From a virus, in the IMG/VR virus record IMGVR_UViG_3300031658_000181, positions 1-20,892 of that record: a stretch of DNA of 20,892 nucleotides; one strand, 5' to 3'. A program made the translations under genes and the position numbers. Positions 14,099 to 20,892 of this stretch are shown here, in pieces. Position 1 is the first letter of the stretch. Each line of letters opens with the position of its first letter. Below the pieces are notes generated by a model. It was not told the origin of the DNA. It ran no database searches and saw only the letters and a list, made by a program, of their open reading frames with translations.

Positions 14099-15448
14099 TT
14101 AAACGAGAATATCGTCAAGAACCTCGAACTCTTCAGGGTGTTCAACATTCACGTCCATATAGGTTGTGGCTACGAGAGTGTTGAGACCTTCTTTGATTCC
14201 GGTGTAAGGATCCGACTTGAGAACGATTCCGCCCCATTGCGCAACCATCAGAGAAGCCCAGTTGCCTAGGATCGCTGTGTGAGTGTTGCCGCTTGAGGTT
14301 CCTTTCGTTCCGGTGGTCGGCAGCGTGTGTGAATACGCGTAAGGATGACCGGCGAGCATGCCAGGACGTGACTCGTCGATGAGGAACTTTCCAGATCCAG
14401 AATCAAGCAGCGTGTTTTGCAGCTTTTCCTCTGCGCCCGGAGTGAGCAAGTAGGACCAGTTTTGAGGACGAGCCTTCGAAACCTTAAGTCTCTTCTGCAT
14501 CGCGATTGCGAGAGCGCGGGTGAGTGCGCCGCCGTTGGTAGCGATTCCTTCAATGTTGATCCCGGTAATGTTGAGAAGACCTTCAGGGATGACGCCGGCA
14601 CCGGATCCGGTGAGAGCATAATCATCAACCTTCAGGGCAATCTCGGTCGCGAGATAGTTACGAAGCCACATCTCGACAGACTGCGAAGACTGCATAAGAA
14701 GTTGATCCGAGACATTGACGAATGCCGGGATACGGTGAGGCGTCATATCAAAACTTCCGAAAGTAACGGTAAGCTCGTCAGCGGTGGCGTTCTCGCCTTT
14801 TGCGACTGGCTTGGCGCTGGATCGGATCGCACGGGGAAACTTCACGTTTCCTTCAAGTCCGGTGAGGAAGGTTGCTCCGAGCTGGCGAACTTGAAGGCTC
14901 TCCATCAGAATATCAATGAAGGGACGAAGTTCGGTATCAATCAAAACTCCGCCTGCGCTGGCAGTGCCTGCAATGTGGTCGTTTTGCGGGCGGCGAGTGC
15001 CAGCCTCAAGAACGATTTGAGGAACACCAATTCCACCGGCCTCAATCGAGAGTCCAGCGGCTTTAGCATCTTTCGCGGCTTCCTGTGCCATCTCTGCTTC
15101 AACTCCGTCAAGAGCGATGCGGGGATTGTTAGCGGCAGCGGCAGCGCGAACGAAGGAGAAGCCTGAAACGTCTCGTTGGTCGCCGTTGCTCAAGCCGGTA
15201 TTAGCGGGAGGCGCGACGAGAGCGGGAGCGCTTGGAGTTGCGGCGGCGGTAGCGGTAGCGAGAGCGCCCGTATTACCAGAAGCAGCAGCAGCTTGCTTTC
15301 GTGCGATTTTAGAATCGAGAGCTTTGATTTCGGCTTCGACGGTTTCCCACTCCGTTTCCTGAACATCCGTAAGGTTGTCGGCATCGGCGAGGATTTGCAT
15401 TTGTGCCTGAAGTTCGGCGCGTTTGGCTAGTAGGGCTTGGAGGTCCAT
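14099..15448 (-). CDS. Major capsid protein, HK97 fold
   Basis: This 449-residue protein follows the protease gene. Residues 1-55 are a coiled-coil scaffolding (delta) domain (LLAKRAELQAQMQIL, ETVEAEIKALDSKIARK), followed by an alanine/proline-rich linker at 56-95 that the protease is likely to remove together with it. From about residue 160 the HK97 fold is recognisable: GGVLIDTELRPFIDILMESLQVRQLG, FPRAI, GENATADELTVTFGSFDMTPHRIPAFVNVSDQLLMQSS and the C-terminal LGNWASLMVAQWGGIVLKSDPYTG. The start is preceded by AATTATTAATTT with no Shine-Dalgarno sequence, and a GGGGGCCGTTT copy is 64 bases upstream. Confidence 0.94.
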   Translation of the reverse strand: MDLQALLAKRAELQAQMQILADADNLTDVQETEWETVEAEIKALDSKIARKQAAAASGNTGALATATAAATPSAPALVAPPANTGLSNGDQRDVSGFSFVRAAAAANNPRIALDGVEAEMAQEAAKDAKAAGLSIEAGGIGVPQIVLEAGTRRPQNDHIAGTASAGGVLIDTELRPFIDILMESLQVRQLGATFLTGLEGNVKFPRAIRSSAKPVAKGENATADELTVTFGSFDMTPHRIPAFVNVSDQLLMQSSQSVEMWLRNYLATEIALKVDDYALTGSGAGVIPEGLLNITGINIEGIATNGGALTRALAIAMQKRLKVSKARPQNWSYLLTPGAEEKLQNTLLDSGSGKFLIDESRPGMLAGHPYAYSHTLPTTGTKGTSSGNTHTAILGNWASLMVAQWGGIVLKSDPYTGIKEGLNTLVATTYMDVNVEHPEEFEVLDDILV

Positions 15449-15499
15449 AAATTAATAATTTCGAGTATTAGAATGCATGAAGGAATTTGAGGGGCAGAA

Positions 15500-16261
15500 T
15501 TAGGCGATTGGAAAACGGCCCCCTTGAATTGCCAGCGCCTTCGCTTGGCGTTGACGTTTTGCTTTCGCCGCTAATGATGGATCGGGAATGATAGCTTCCG
15601 GTTCCTTCTTTTTGGCGGACTTGAGCTTAACGACGCGATCAGCGAAACCAGCGTCAACCGTCTCTTGCGCGCTCATGAATGTTTCAGCCGCGACGAGCGC
15701 CTCGATCTCCACGCGGTCGATAGAAGTTCGCTCTTCGTAGATATCAATAATCCCGGCGGTCGTCTTTTCGAGCCAGTCAGCAATTTCCCGAGCCTCTTCA
15801 GCGTTCGCGTAGAAAAGCATGGATGCTCCGTGAACCATGAATTGGGAGCCCGTGACCATCTCGATTTCATCGCACCCCAGGGCAATCACTGTTGCGATAG
15901 AGGCGCAGATCCCTTCGACCTTTGCGGTGATCTTCGCATCGTGCGCGGAAAGAATGGCAGCGATCCCGAGGCCCATGAAGACATCACCGCCCCCGCAGTT
16001 GATACGAACCTCGAGAGTTTCCCCTTCAAATCCCCGGAGCGCTACCGCGACATCTTGGTCGGTGATCATCCAGCCGATTGAGTCGTAAATTTCAAGGTAT
16101 GCTTTCCCGTTCGCATCTTCGTGAATCTTCAGAGAGGAATATTCCCCTGTGTCATCATCGTAAAAATTCAATGGATCATTTTCATTCTTGAGACGCGCCT
16201 TGATGTTCTTGGCATGCTTTTTTGCGAAGGTCTTAAACCCTCGCGGAAGTTTCATTTTCAT
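15500..16261 (-). CDS. Prohead protease, ClpP-like (S14 type)
   Basis: This 253-residue protein has the ClpP fold: RINCGGGDVFMGLGIAAIL at about 87-104 (the usual NSPGG is NCGGG here), the nucleophile Ser121 in GICASIATVIALG, and His144 in FMVHGAS. An acidic third residue would lie in the following helices. It is expected to cut the capsid delta domain during maturation. The start overlaps the portal stop by one base (TAATG); MKMK offers two close starts. The last codons contain a GGGGGCCGTTT copy that codes for GGRF. The C-terminal basic tail (AAKAKRQRQAKA) may mediate entry into the prohead. Confidence 0.9.
   Translation of the reverse strand: MKMKLPRGFKTFAKKHAKNIKARLKNENDPLNFYDDDTGEYSSLKIHEDANGKAYLEIYDSIGWMITDQDVAVALRGFEGETLEVRINCGGGDVFMGLGIAAILSAHDAKITAKVEGICASIATVIALGCDEIEMVTGSQFMVHGASMLFYANAEEAREIADWLEKTTAGIIDIYEERTSIDRVEIEALVAAETFMSAQETVDAGFADRVVKLKSAKKKEPEAIIPDPSLAAKAKRQRQAKALAIQGGRFPIA
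15513..15523 (-). repeat. GGGGGCCGTTT repeat, copy before the capsid gene
   Basis: This copy is coding, CAA GGG GGC CGT TTT CCA, near the end of the protease gene, ten bases from its stop, and lies 64 bases before the capsid ATG. It reads in a different codon phase from the copy in the tail terminator gene, so conservation cannot come from a shared peptide. Confidence 0.75.
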
Positions 16262-17499
16262 TATTCTTGTTCGGTCCGGTTGATTGTTTGCGTGACTGTC
16301 TCCTCGTTCATCGGTCCAAAGAATTCGTCACCTCCCTCGTAAGGATTCCAGTCCTCAAGCTTGCGGGCTTCGTTTGGATTCATCACGCGCTTGCCGAGGA
16401 GGACGTTATAGAACTCTGCGCGGTCCTTCATGGTTCCTCGAAGGAGCGCGTTAAGGTTGAACTTTAGGAAGTAGCCCGCTGCGCGCTCGGCGCGTGTGAG
16501 AACGCGGGTAAATTCGGCCTCGAAGAGGCAGGCAATAGGAGCGAGAACGTCGGTAACAGATTCGATTTGCTGCGCTTCAATGTTCGCCTTGATCGCATTA
16601 TCGAGGATTCCAACCTTGTGCGGAGGAACGCGGAGCATCCGGCAGATGGCAAGCGCTTGATCCTTCCGATTACTGGAGAATTCAAGTTCCTGATAGTTGC
16701 GCTTTGGCTCCCAAGGCTTCAGGCCGGAATCAAGAACGGTCGTCTTGAGCCTGCCGAGGAGAGTCCCCACGCCGCTCTTGAGCCATGTGGAAACGCGAGT
16801 AAATGCCGTCTCGGACATCTCGTTATCCGTGACCAGAAGGTTAGGAAAGCGGACATTCTCAGAGAAGGTGAACCCGGCGTCGCGCTCCAGGGCAATCGCA
16901 AGACCGATACATTCCCGCGCGTAATCTCCGAACCGGCAAGGGTTGACGCCATCGAAGGACAAGCCCTTGATATGAAGGATATCGGCACGTTCAAGAATCG
17001 TGTTTTGGTCGATCTTGTAAACGATCCGGCCTGAAGTATCCGGCTGATTGTTCGCATTGAACCGCAGTCTCTCGACTCGCGAAGGATGGATCGGAACAAA
17101 GCCCATCACCTTTCCCAAAAGATTCCTGATTACCTGGCAATAAGACTCGTTGTAAAGAGCGTGTTGAGCCTCAAGAGAAGACAGCATGTCCACCCTGTTA
17201 ATCTCCTCATGAGGTCCATCGAGCGCGAGCGCGACGGGATGCTCGCGAGCGGTCCGCGTGTTTTCCCCGACGGATTGCAGGAGCTTGAACGGCAAGTGAC
17301 CAATCATTGAAGCCCGCCATTGAACGCAAGCGAACACGGTAACGACCCCCATGGCCTTTTCAGGAGTCACGGTGATTCCCACCGATGACGCTGCGCCGAT
17401 AATGTCCGCGATGGACTCACCGACGAGAGCGCCGGAATCAATCAGCCCGTCAGAAGCGGAATTCTCGGGGCGGGATTTTTTACGAAAGAGGCCGAACAC
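16261..17499 (-). CDS. Portal protein, HK97 gp3 type
   Basis: This 412-residue protein matches HK97-type portals: N-terminal MFGLFRKKS, then KAMGVVTVFACVQWRASMIGHLPFKLL at about 48-74, ILHIKGLSFDGV in the middle, FSSNRKDQALAICRMLRVPPHKVG at about 273-296, and the C-terminal N-x-NEARKLEDWNPYEGGDEFF motif. It forms the dodecameric ring for DNA packaging. The start is GTG at 17497-17499, only nine codons after an in-frame TAG, and there is no Shine-Dalgarno sequence; a GC-rich hairpin lies just upstream. A repeat copy lies 53 bases before the start. Confidence 0.92.
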   Translation of the reverse strand: MFGLFRKKSRPENSASDGLIDSGALVGESIADIIGAASSVGITVTPEKAMGVVTVFACVQWRASMIGHLPFKLLQSVGENTRTAREHPVALALDGPHEEINRVDMLSSLEAQHALYNESYCQVIRNLLGKVMGFVPIHPSRVERLRFNANNQPDTSGRIVYKIDQNTILERADILHIKGLSFDGVNPCRFGDYARECIGLAIALERDAGFTFSENVRFPNLLVTDNEMSETAFTRVSTWLKSGVGTLLGRLKTTVLDSGLKPWEPKRNYQELEFSSNRKDQALAICRMLRVPPHKVGILDNAIKANIEAQQIESVTDVLAPIACLFEAEFTRVLTRAERAAGYFLKFNLNALLRGTMKDRAEFYNVLLGKRVMNPNEARKLEDWNPYEGGDEFFGPMNEETVTQTINRTEQE

Positions 17500-17502
17500 T
17501 AC

Positions 17503-17524
17503 GGCGGGGATAATACCGCCCGCC
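17503..17524 (-). promoter_or_regulatory. GC-rich hairpin just before the portal start codon
   Basis: On the minus strand GGCGGG (17519-17524) can pair with CCCGCC (17503-17508) across a 10-base loop, ending three bases before the portal GTG. There is no T run, so it is not an intrinsic terminator. It could limit ribosome access or stabilise the mRNA end. Seen in sequence; function inferred. Confidence 0.4.
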
Positions 17525-17552
17525 TATTTTCTAGGCTGATAGTCGTTTTTGG

Positions 17553-17563
17553 AAACGGCCCCC
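17553..17563 (-). repeat. GGGGGCCGTTT repeat, copy before the portal gene
   Basis: The minus strand reads TAATTGGGGGCCGTTTCCAA, where TAA is the stop of the 85-residue gene; the arrangement TAATT plus the 11-mer is the same as in the copy before the fibre gene. It lies 53 bases before the portal GTG. CGTTT of the motif is followed by AAACG, giving a small inverted repeat. Confidence 0.8.
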
Positions 17564-17565
17564 AA

Positions 17566-17823
17566 TTAAGCGCAGGCTGGAATTAAAATATCCAATCCAT
17601 CGGGCGAGAGAGCCTCTCGAAGAGCTGGCTTTTCGATGGCTTTGCTTGCCTGGGCGAAAACATCTCGCATCTCTTTAAGATTGTCACCCATCAATATCAC
17701 CGGCCCCGTCCAGCTTGTCGGCGCGTCATCATCATAATACACCTCATGGATCGCGCAGGAATCAACACTGTCTCGATTCGTGATAATCACTCGATAATTC
17801 CAATATCTCGGCGGCTTGCTCAT
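17566..17823 (-). CDS. Hypothetical protein (85 aa) between regulator and portal
   Basis: The family is not recognised. The protein is soluble, with an N-terminal strand pair (NYRVIITNRD, AIHEVYYDDD) followed by TGPVILMGDNLKEMRDVFAQASKAI, a strand-helix unit, and an acidic-proline C-terminus. The pattern Y-R-V ... I-H-E-V-Y-Y-D with W...P recalls small single-domain proteins of the general type W-N-Y-R-v, but no function can be given. It starts three bases after the preceding gene's stop, so both are probably co-translated. Confidence 0.68.
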   Translation of the reverse strand: MSKPPRYWNYRVIITNRDSVDSCAIHEVYYDDDAPTSWTGPVILMGDNLKEMRDVFAQASKAIEKPALREALSPDGLDILIPACA

Positions 17824-17826
17824 GAT

Positions 17827-18198
17827 TCACTCTACTTGAAGGTGATCTGAAACTTGGGATTCAAAGAATGGTGTCGGTTTCTGAACCGACAGCTCATCTA
17901 ACTCATGAGCCAACTCCATGCATCTCCAGAACTTCAAAGCCTCGTCTCCAATTATCGAAAAATAATTAGGATCATCCAAATCCGAGCAACCCCAGTTCAG
18001 CGAATCCTTCCCGTGCTGCTCGAACTCTTGCGCGGCCTGCATGACGCAATAGTCATCCACGTAACACCCGAGAACATCCATGACTTCCCCGTGTATATCG
18101 TCCTTTTCCCTGTCGTTCGCTTGAATTCTTAAAGAGAGCGCTTTAAGTTTAGTATCCTGATCGGTCGTTAATAGTGCGTATTCATTTTCTTCATTCAT
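17827..18198 (-). CDS. Hypothetical acidic protein (123 aa)
   Basis: The family is not recognised. It is an acidic, mostly helical protein; residues about 14-45 (DTKLKALSLRIQANDREKDDIHGEVMDVLG) may form a coiled coil, and three cysteines occur at CYVDDYC and near WGC. The start overlaps the end of the two-HTH gene by four bases (ATGA), which suggests translational coupling and possibly a partnership with that regulator. No signal peptide or membrane segment is seen. Confidence 0.68.
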   Translation of the reverse strand: MNEENEYALLTTDQDTKLKALSLRIQANDREKDDIHGEVMDVLGCYVDDYCVMQAAQEFEQHGKDSLNWGCSDLDDPNYFSIIGDEALKFWRCMELAHELDELSVQKPTPFFESQVSDHLQVE

Positions 18199-18767
18199 GA
18201 TTCGTCTGGCTTTAGGTGCTTGGGATAACGGTGAGTTCTCCTTTGAAGGTCTACCGTTTGAAATTTAACCTCCAGAAACAGCGCGACGGAAGCGAAAAAT
18301 ACCTCTCTTGTGATTCCATGCTGTCCACTCTCTGAATGCTTTACGGTCCCGACATGAACGCCGAGAGAACCGGCCCATTGAACCGCACTCATATTGCAGG
18401 CCTCCCGCATCGAAAAAAGAACTTGCGAGACCTCAAGCGGCAGAGATTTAATTGACTGCGTCGTCGTTCCGATCTTCACCACCTCCCAGATTCCGCCGCC
18501 GTCGATAGCCCCCGCGACATTCCCGCAGAGGAGAATATCGAGGCTTTTGAACGCATCGAGTTGATGAACTCCGCAGAGCGCCAGCCAGTTAATCGTCTTA
18601 ATGCTCCGCTTGCCGATCTCCCGCCGCTTGATGGTTTTGACATCGACGCCAAGGACCGCCGCAAGTTTGAGCTGTGACAAGCCGAGGGTGTCGCGCCGTG
18701 CCTGAGCGTACCTCCGACCAGTGACTTTCCGCTGACCCATTAACTCTTTGCTTGGTTCCCTTCTCAT
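18195..18767 (-). CDS. Putative DNA-binding regulator with two helix-turn-helix domains
   Basis: This 190-residue protein has two XRE-like helix-turn-helix units. The first is at about residues 19-66, with SQLKLAAVLGVDVKTIKRRE (31-50) as the HTH core; the second at about 114-165, with SAVQWAGSLGVHVGTVKHSE (127-146). Both have the order helix, A-x-x-L-G-V turn, T-[IV]-K-[RH] recognition helix, so they probably arose by duplication. A tandem HTH protein can bind an asymmetric site as a monomer. It lies between large terminase and portal, an unusual place for a regulator; its ATG is one base past the terminase stop, with GAAGAG as a weak binding site. The target is unknown. Confidence 0.75.
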   Translation of the reverse strand: MRREPSKELMGQRKVTGRRYAQARRDTLGLSQLKLAAVLGVDVKTIKRREIGKRSIKTINWLALCGVHQLDAFKSLDILLCGNVAGAIDGGGIWEVVKIGTTTQSIKSLPLEVSQVLFSMREACNMSAVQWAGSLGVHVGTVKHSESGQHGITREVFFASVALFLEVKFQTVDLQRRTHRYPKHLKPDES

Positions 18768-18768
18768 A

Positions 18769-20463
18769 TCAATGCTCTTCCATTTCCTGATTATCGTAGA
18801 TCGATCCCTTGCTTTTTGACTTCTTCGTCGGTCCGGTCATGCGCTTCCCGATGGCGATCTTTGTCATGATGACTCCATCGATCTTCCCGATAGAAAGCTT
18901 CCGGTCTACCCATCTGATGCCGTTGTAATCATTCAAGACCGCGTTCCTCATCATCCATAGCCATATCGGATGGTTACCATGATTAATCATGGCATTCTCA
19001 AGCATCACTTCGAATTCCAACAAGCACCACCCCAGCGCCTTTCCTTGCATGAATTTTAAAAGGTCAATTCCCGCTTTCTCCAGATTCCCCGCGATGTGAG
19101 ACGCGTTCCAAGGGTCGAACCCAAACCCTTCAATGTTGAATTTTTGACGGTCCGTGATGATTTGCTCTTCGATATGGTCGTAATCAATCACGGTTCCGGG
19201 CGTTGAAATCATGTGGCCGTCCTCGATCCATTGCTCGTATGATGCTTGATCGCTTTCGGATCGCTCGCGCACCTTCTCCGCCGGGATGAAGAACCTTGGC
19301 AATATCTGAAAACGATCTCCCGGAAAGTCTGGCTCGAAAACCAAAACGTATCCGGCGATATCTCCCGAGGAAGCAAGGTCGATCCCGCCATGGCATCGGC
19401 GGCCCCGCAAATCATCTTCGTTGATGACGTGCGTGAAATTCCTATCGAGCAACTCCTTATCAACCCATGCGACGCCCCCTTGCGCCGGAACATTAAGCTC
19501 TTTGACCATGAAGTTAGGCTTCTTTCCAGGAGATCGCTTGGCTTGTTTGGCCTTCTTCTCCATGTATTCCAGCGGCTTCGTGATGCCTAGGCCTGGGTTC
19601 GCCTTTTTCCAGACAGCAGGATTGAATGGATCCTTCTCTTCCCCTTCGTCGAGCGTCGCGACATAGGCGAAAACTTCGTCGTCTTCGTCCTCTTCGTTAA
19701 TGATCTTGAGAGCATCGGTTCTTTCTTCCCACCAAACAGATTCAATATTGAAGCCCGCCGTCGTCACCATCAGGAAAAGCCCTTCGAGCGTTGAACCGAA
19801 AGACGAGTCGAGAACGTCCCGCAGTCCTCTGCCTTTCCATTCGTGGACTTCGTCACCAAGGACGATTTGCGGCATGAGCCCGTCAAGTTTCCCGCTGTTC
19901 GCCGGTAGGTTCTCAAGATATGAGTCCCGCCGATTCGAAAACATCATGCCATATTTGAAGGTGAACTCTCGTTTCATCTCCGGTGAGCCCCTGAAGATCT
20001 GCTTGAGGTATTTGTAAACCGTCGCGGCCTGTTTCTGAGTCGTCGCGGCGGAGTAGAATTCCCCTGATTCGCTGGTCGGTTGAACCATCGTCCAGGCAAT
20101 GATGGATCCGGCAAGGAATGTCTTGGCGTTCTTCCGTGCCAGCTCCACAAAAGCGCGAGAGAATCGGCGGTATTTCGTCTTCGTCCATCGCCAACAAAGA
20201 ACCGATCCGGCGATGAAGATTTGAAATGGTGCGGGATCAAAATACGTTCCTCGCGCCTGTCCCTTCACGTGCTTCATGAACCCGCAGAATTTCAAATAAC
20301 GGGTCTCCTCTTCGATGTCGTAAAACAAATCTTTGCGCTTGAGATCCCGAAAATGACGACGGCAAGCCTTGATGACCAGTAGCCCAGCGACTTCATCGCC
20401 ATCGATGACCGATTGCGCGTAGAGTGTCGCTTTGGCAACCATGGGCTTCGTCGTTAGTTTCAT
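18769..20463 (-). CDS. Terminase large subunit
   Basis: This 564-residue protein is a Terminase_1 / HK97-like packaging motor. The ATPase has a Walker A variant ARKNAKT at 109-115 (the family usually has ARKNGKT), Walker B QIVLGDEVHEW with Asp204-Glu205, and a TTAG coupling motif at 234-237. The nuclease has Asp362 in GGIDLASSGD, Asp450 in GFDPWNAS and Asp529 in KIDGVIMTKIAIG, the three expected metal ligands. It translocates DNA into the prohead and cuts concatemers. It starts two bases after the small terminase stop. All motifs are intact, so it should be functional. Confidence 0.94.
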   Translation of the reverse strand: MKLTTKPMVAKATLYAQSVIDGDEVAGLLVIKACRRHFRDLKRKDLFYDIEEETRYLKFCGFMKHVKGQARGTYFDPAPFQIFIAGSVLCWRWTKTKYRRFSRAFVELARKNAKTFLAGSIIAWTMVQPTSESGEFYSAATTQKQAATVYKYLKQIFRGSPEMKREFTFKYGMMFSNRRDSYLENLPANSGKLDGLMPQIVLGDEVHEWKGRGLRDVLDSSFGSTLEGLFLMVTTAGFNIESVWWEERTDALKIINEEDEDDEVFAYVATLDEGEEKDPFNPAVWKKANPGLGITKPLEYMEKKAKQAKRSPGKKPNFMVKELNVPAQGGVAWVDKELLDRNFTHVINEDDLRGRRCHGGIDLASSGDIAGYVLVFEPDFPGDRFQILPRFFIPAEKVRERSESDQASYEQWIEDGHMISTPGTVIDYDHIEEQIITDRQKFNIEGFGFDPWNASHIAGNLEKAGIDLLKFMQGKALGWCLLEFEVMLENAMINHGNHPIWLWMMRNAVLNDYNGIRWVDRKLSIGKIDGVIMTKIAIGKRMTGPTKKSKSKGSIYDNQEMEEH

Positions 20464-20465
20464 GT

Positions 20466-20837
20466 TTAGCCGTTCATCAAATCGCCGATTGGATCAACCG
20501 CTTCCCTTTTCCCTTTGGCTCGGGAGCCTGGAGTTAGTCCGAGTTTGTCCAAGATCCTCAAAAGTCGTGCCGATGCCTGATTCATCACAGGGGCGGCGGG
20601 ATTCGTTTTGATGATTTCCGCGCCCCGGTCAGAGAGAACCTTCAGGGTGATGCCGTTCTTTTTGATCTCATCGCGCGCCATGGCATATTCCTCAAATGTC
20701 TGCGCGGCTAAAAGCAAAACGTAGCTGTCGGAAGTTTTGAGATCGCCTGAATCTTCCATAGTTTTCTTAAGGCGTCGCCAGTAGCCAAGGCCTCCAGCGG
20801 TGAGGCCTTTCGGCGTTGTCATTTTGATGTTACTCAT
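20466..20837 (-). CDS. Terminase small subunit, P27 family
   Basis: This 123-residue protein has the P27-family pattern: PKGLTAGGLGYWRRLKKTMEDSGDL, TSDSYVLLLAAQTFEEYAMARDEIKKNG, then NPAAPVMNQASARLLRILDKLGLTPGSRAK. The family recognises the packaging site and recruits the large subunit. The leader, CCATTTCCAAAAACTT before ATG, has no Shine-Dalgarno sequence. It is the first gene of the visible late cluster; the short sequence beyond it (20838-20892) shows no further gene. Confidence 0.88.
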   Translation of the reverse strand: MSNIKMTTPKGLTAGGLGYWRRLKKTMEDSGDLKTSDSYVLLLAAQTFEEYAMARDEIKKNGITLKVLSDRGAEIIKTNPAAPVMNQASARLLRILDKLGLTPGSRAKGKREAVDPIGDLMNG

Positions 20838-20892
20838 AAGTTTTTGGAAATGGGGGGTTGGCTGGTAGAAATTGAATCACTTTATTTTGTGT

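Noticed and set aside
14417-15166. Open frame of 249 codons on the plus strand
   Set aside because: It is antisense to the major capsid gene, whose HK97 fold is clear. Long shadow frames are expected opposite biased codon use.
20838-20892. Promoter or cos site before the small terminase
   Set aside because: CCCCCCATTTCCAAAAAC resembles part of one repeat copy, but only 55 bases are available and no convincing -35/-10 pair or cos-like symmetry is seen.

Overview
The window is the late structural region of a siphovirus genome or prophage. All supported genes lie on the minus strand and are tightly packed, often overlapping by 1-7 bases. Read in the direction of transcription (high to low coordinates) the order is: small terminase (P27 type), large terminase, a protein with two helix-turn-helix domains, two small unknown genes, portal, ClpP-like prohead protease, HK97-type major capsid protein, a small head protein, gp6-like connector, head closure protein, gp10-like neck protein, tail terminator, major tail protein, tail chaperone G with a -1 frameshift product GT, tape measure, distal-tail and tip proteins, a DUF6950 cysteine protein, a J-like hub, a tail fibre, a lysis cassette and a LamG-type protein that runs off the window edge. 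Integrase, attachment sites, replication genes, tRNAs and CRISPR arrays are not seen here.

The host is probably Gram-negative. The lysis cassette has a two-helix holin-like protein, a 45-residue lipoprotein with a clear lipobox (o-spanin-like), a YkuD-fold endolysin and a protein with one N-terminal membrane helix and a coiled coil (i-spanin-like). Several module-leading genes (portal, capsid, major tail, tape measure, fibre, holin) lack a Shine-Dalgarno sequence and some have A-rich leaders; genes inside overlapping clusters more often have one. Together with LamG and chitobiase C-terminal-like domains this is compatible with Bacteroidota or the PVC group, but the phylum cannot be settled from this window.

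The most notable non-genic structure is an invariant 11-mer, GGGGGCCGTTT, present five times and only on the coding strand. Copies lie 50, 50, 53, 64 and 114 bases before the start codons of tape measure, fibre, portal, capsid and major tail protein. This looks like a dispersed regulatory signal: a late promoter element, a stoperator-like repressor site or an RNA signal. The two-HTH protein encoded in the same operon is a natural but unproven candidate to bind it.

A second unusual signal is a 15-base stretch between the capsid stop codon and a strong intrinsic terminator. It is a perfect reverse complement of the start-codon region of tail chaperone G, 2.6 kb downstream. This is the layout expected of a small RNA made from the capsid 3' end that would cover the G start codon.

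The tail chaperone pair carries the heptamer GGGAAAG, the same slippery sequence as lambda G/GT, in the correct phase for -1 frameshifting. No gene-free stretch longer than about 70 bases remains after annotation.
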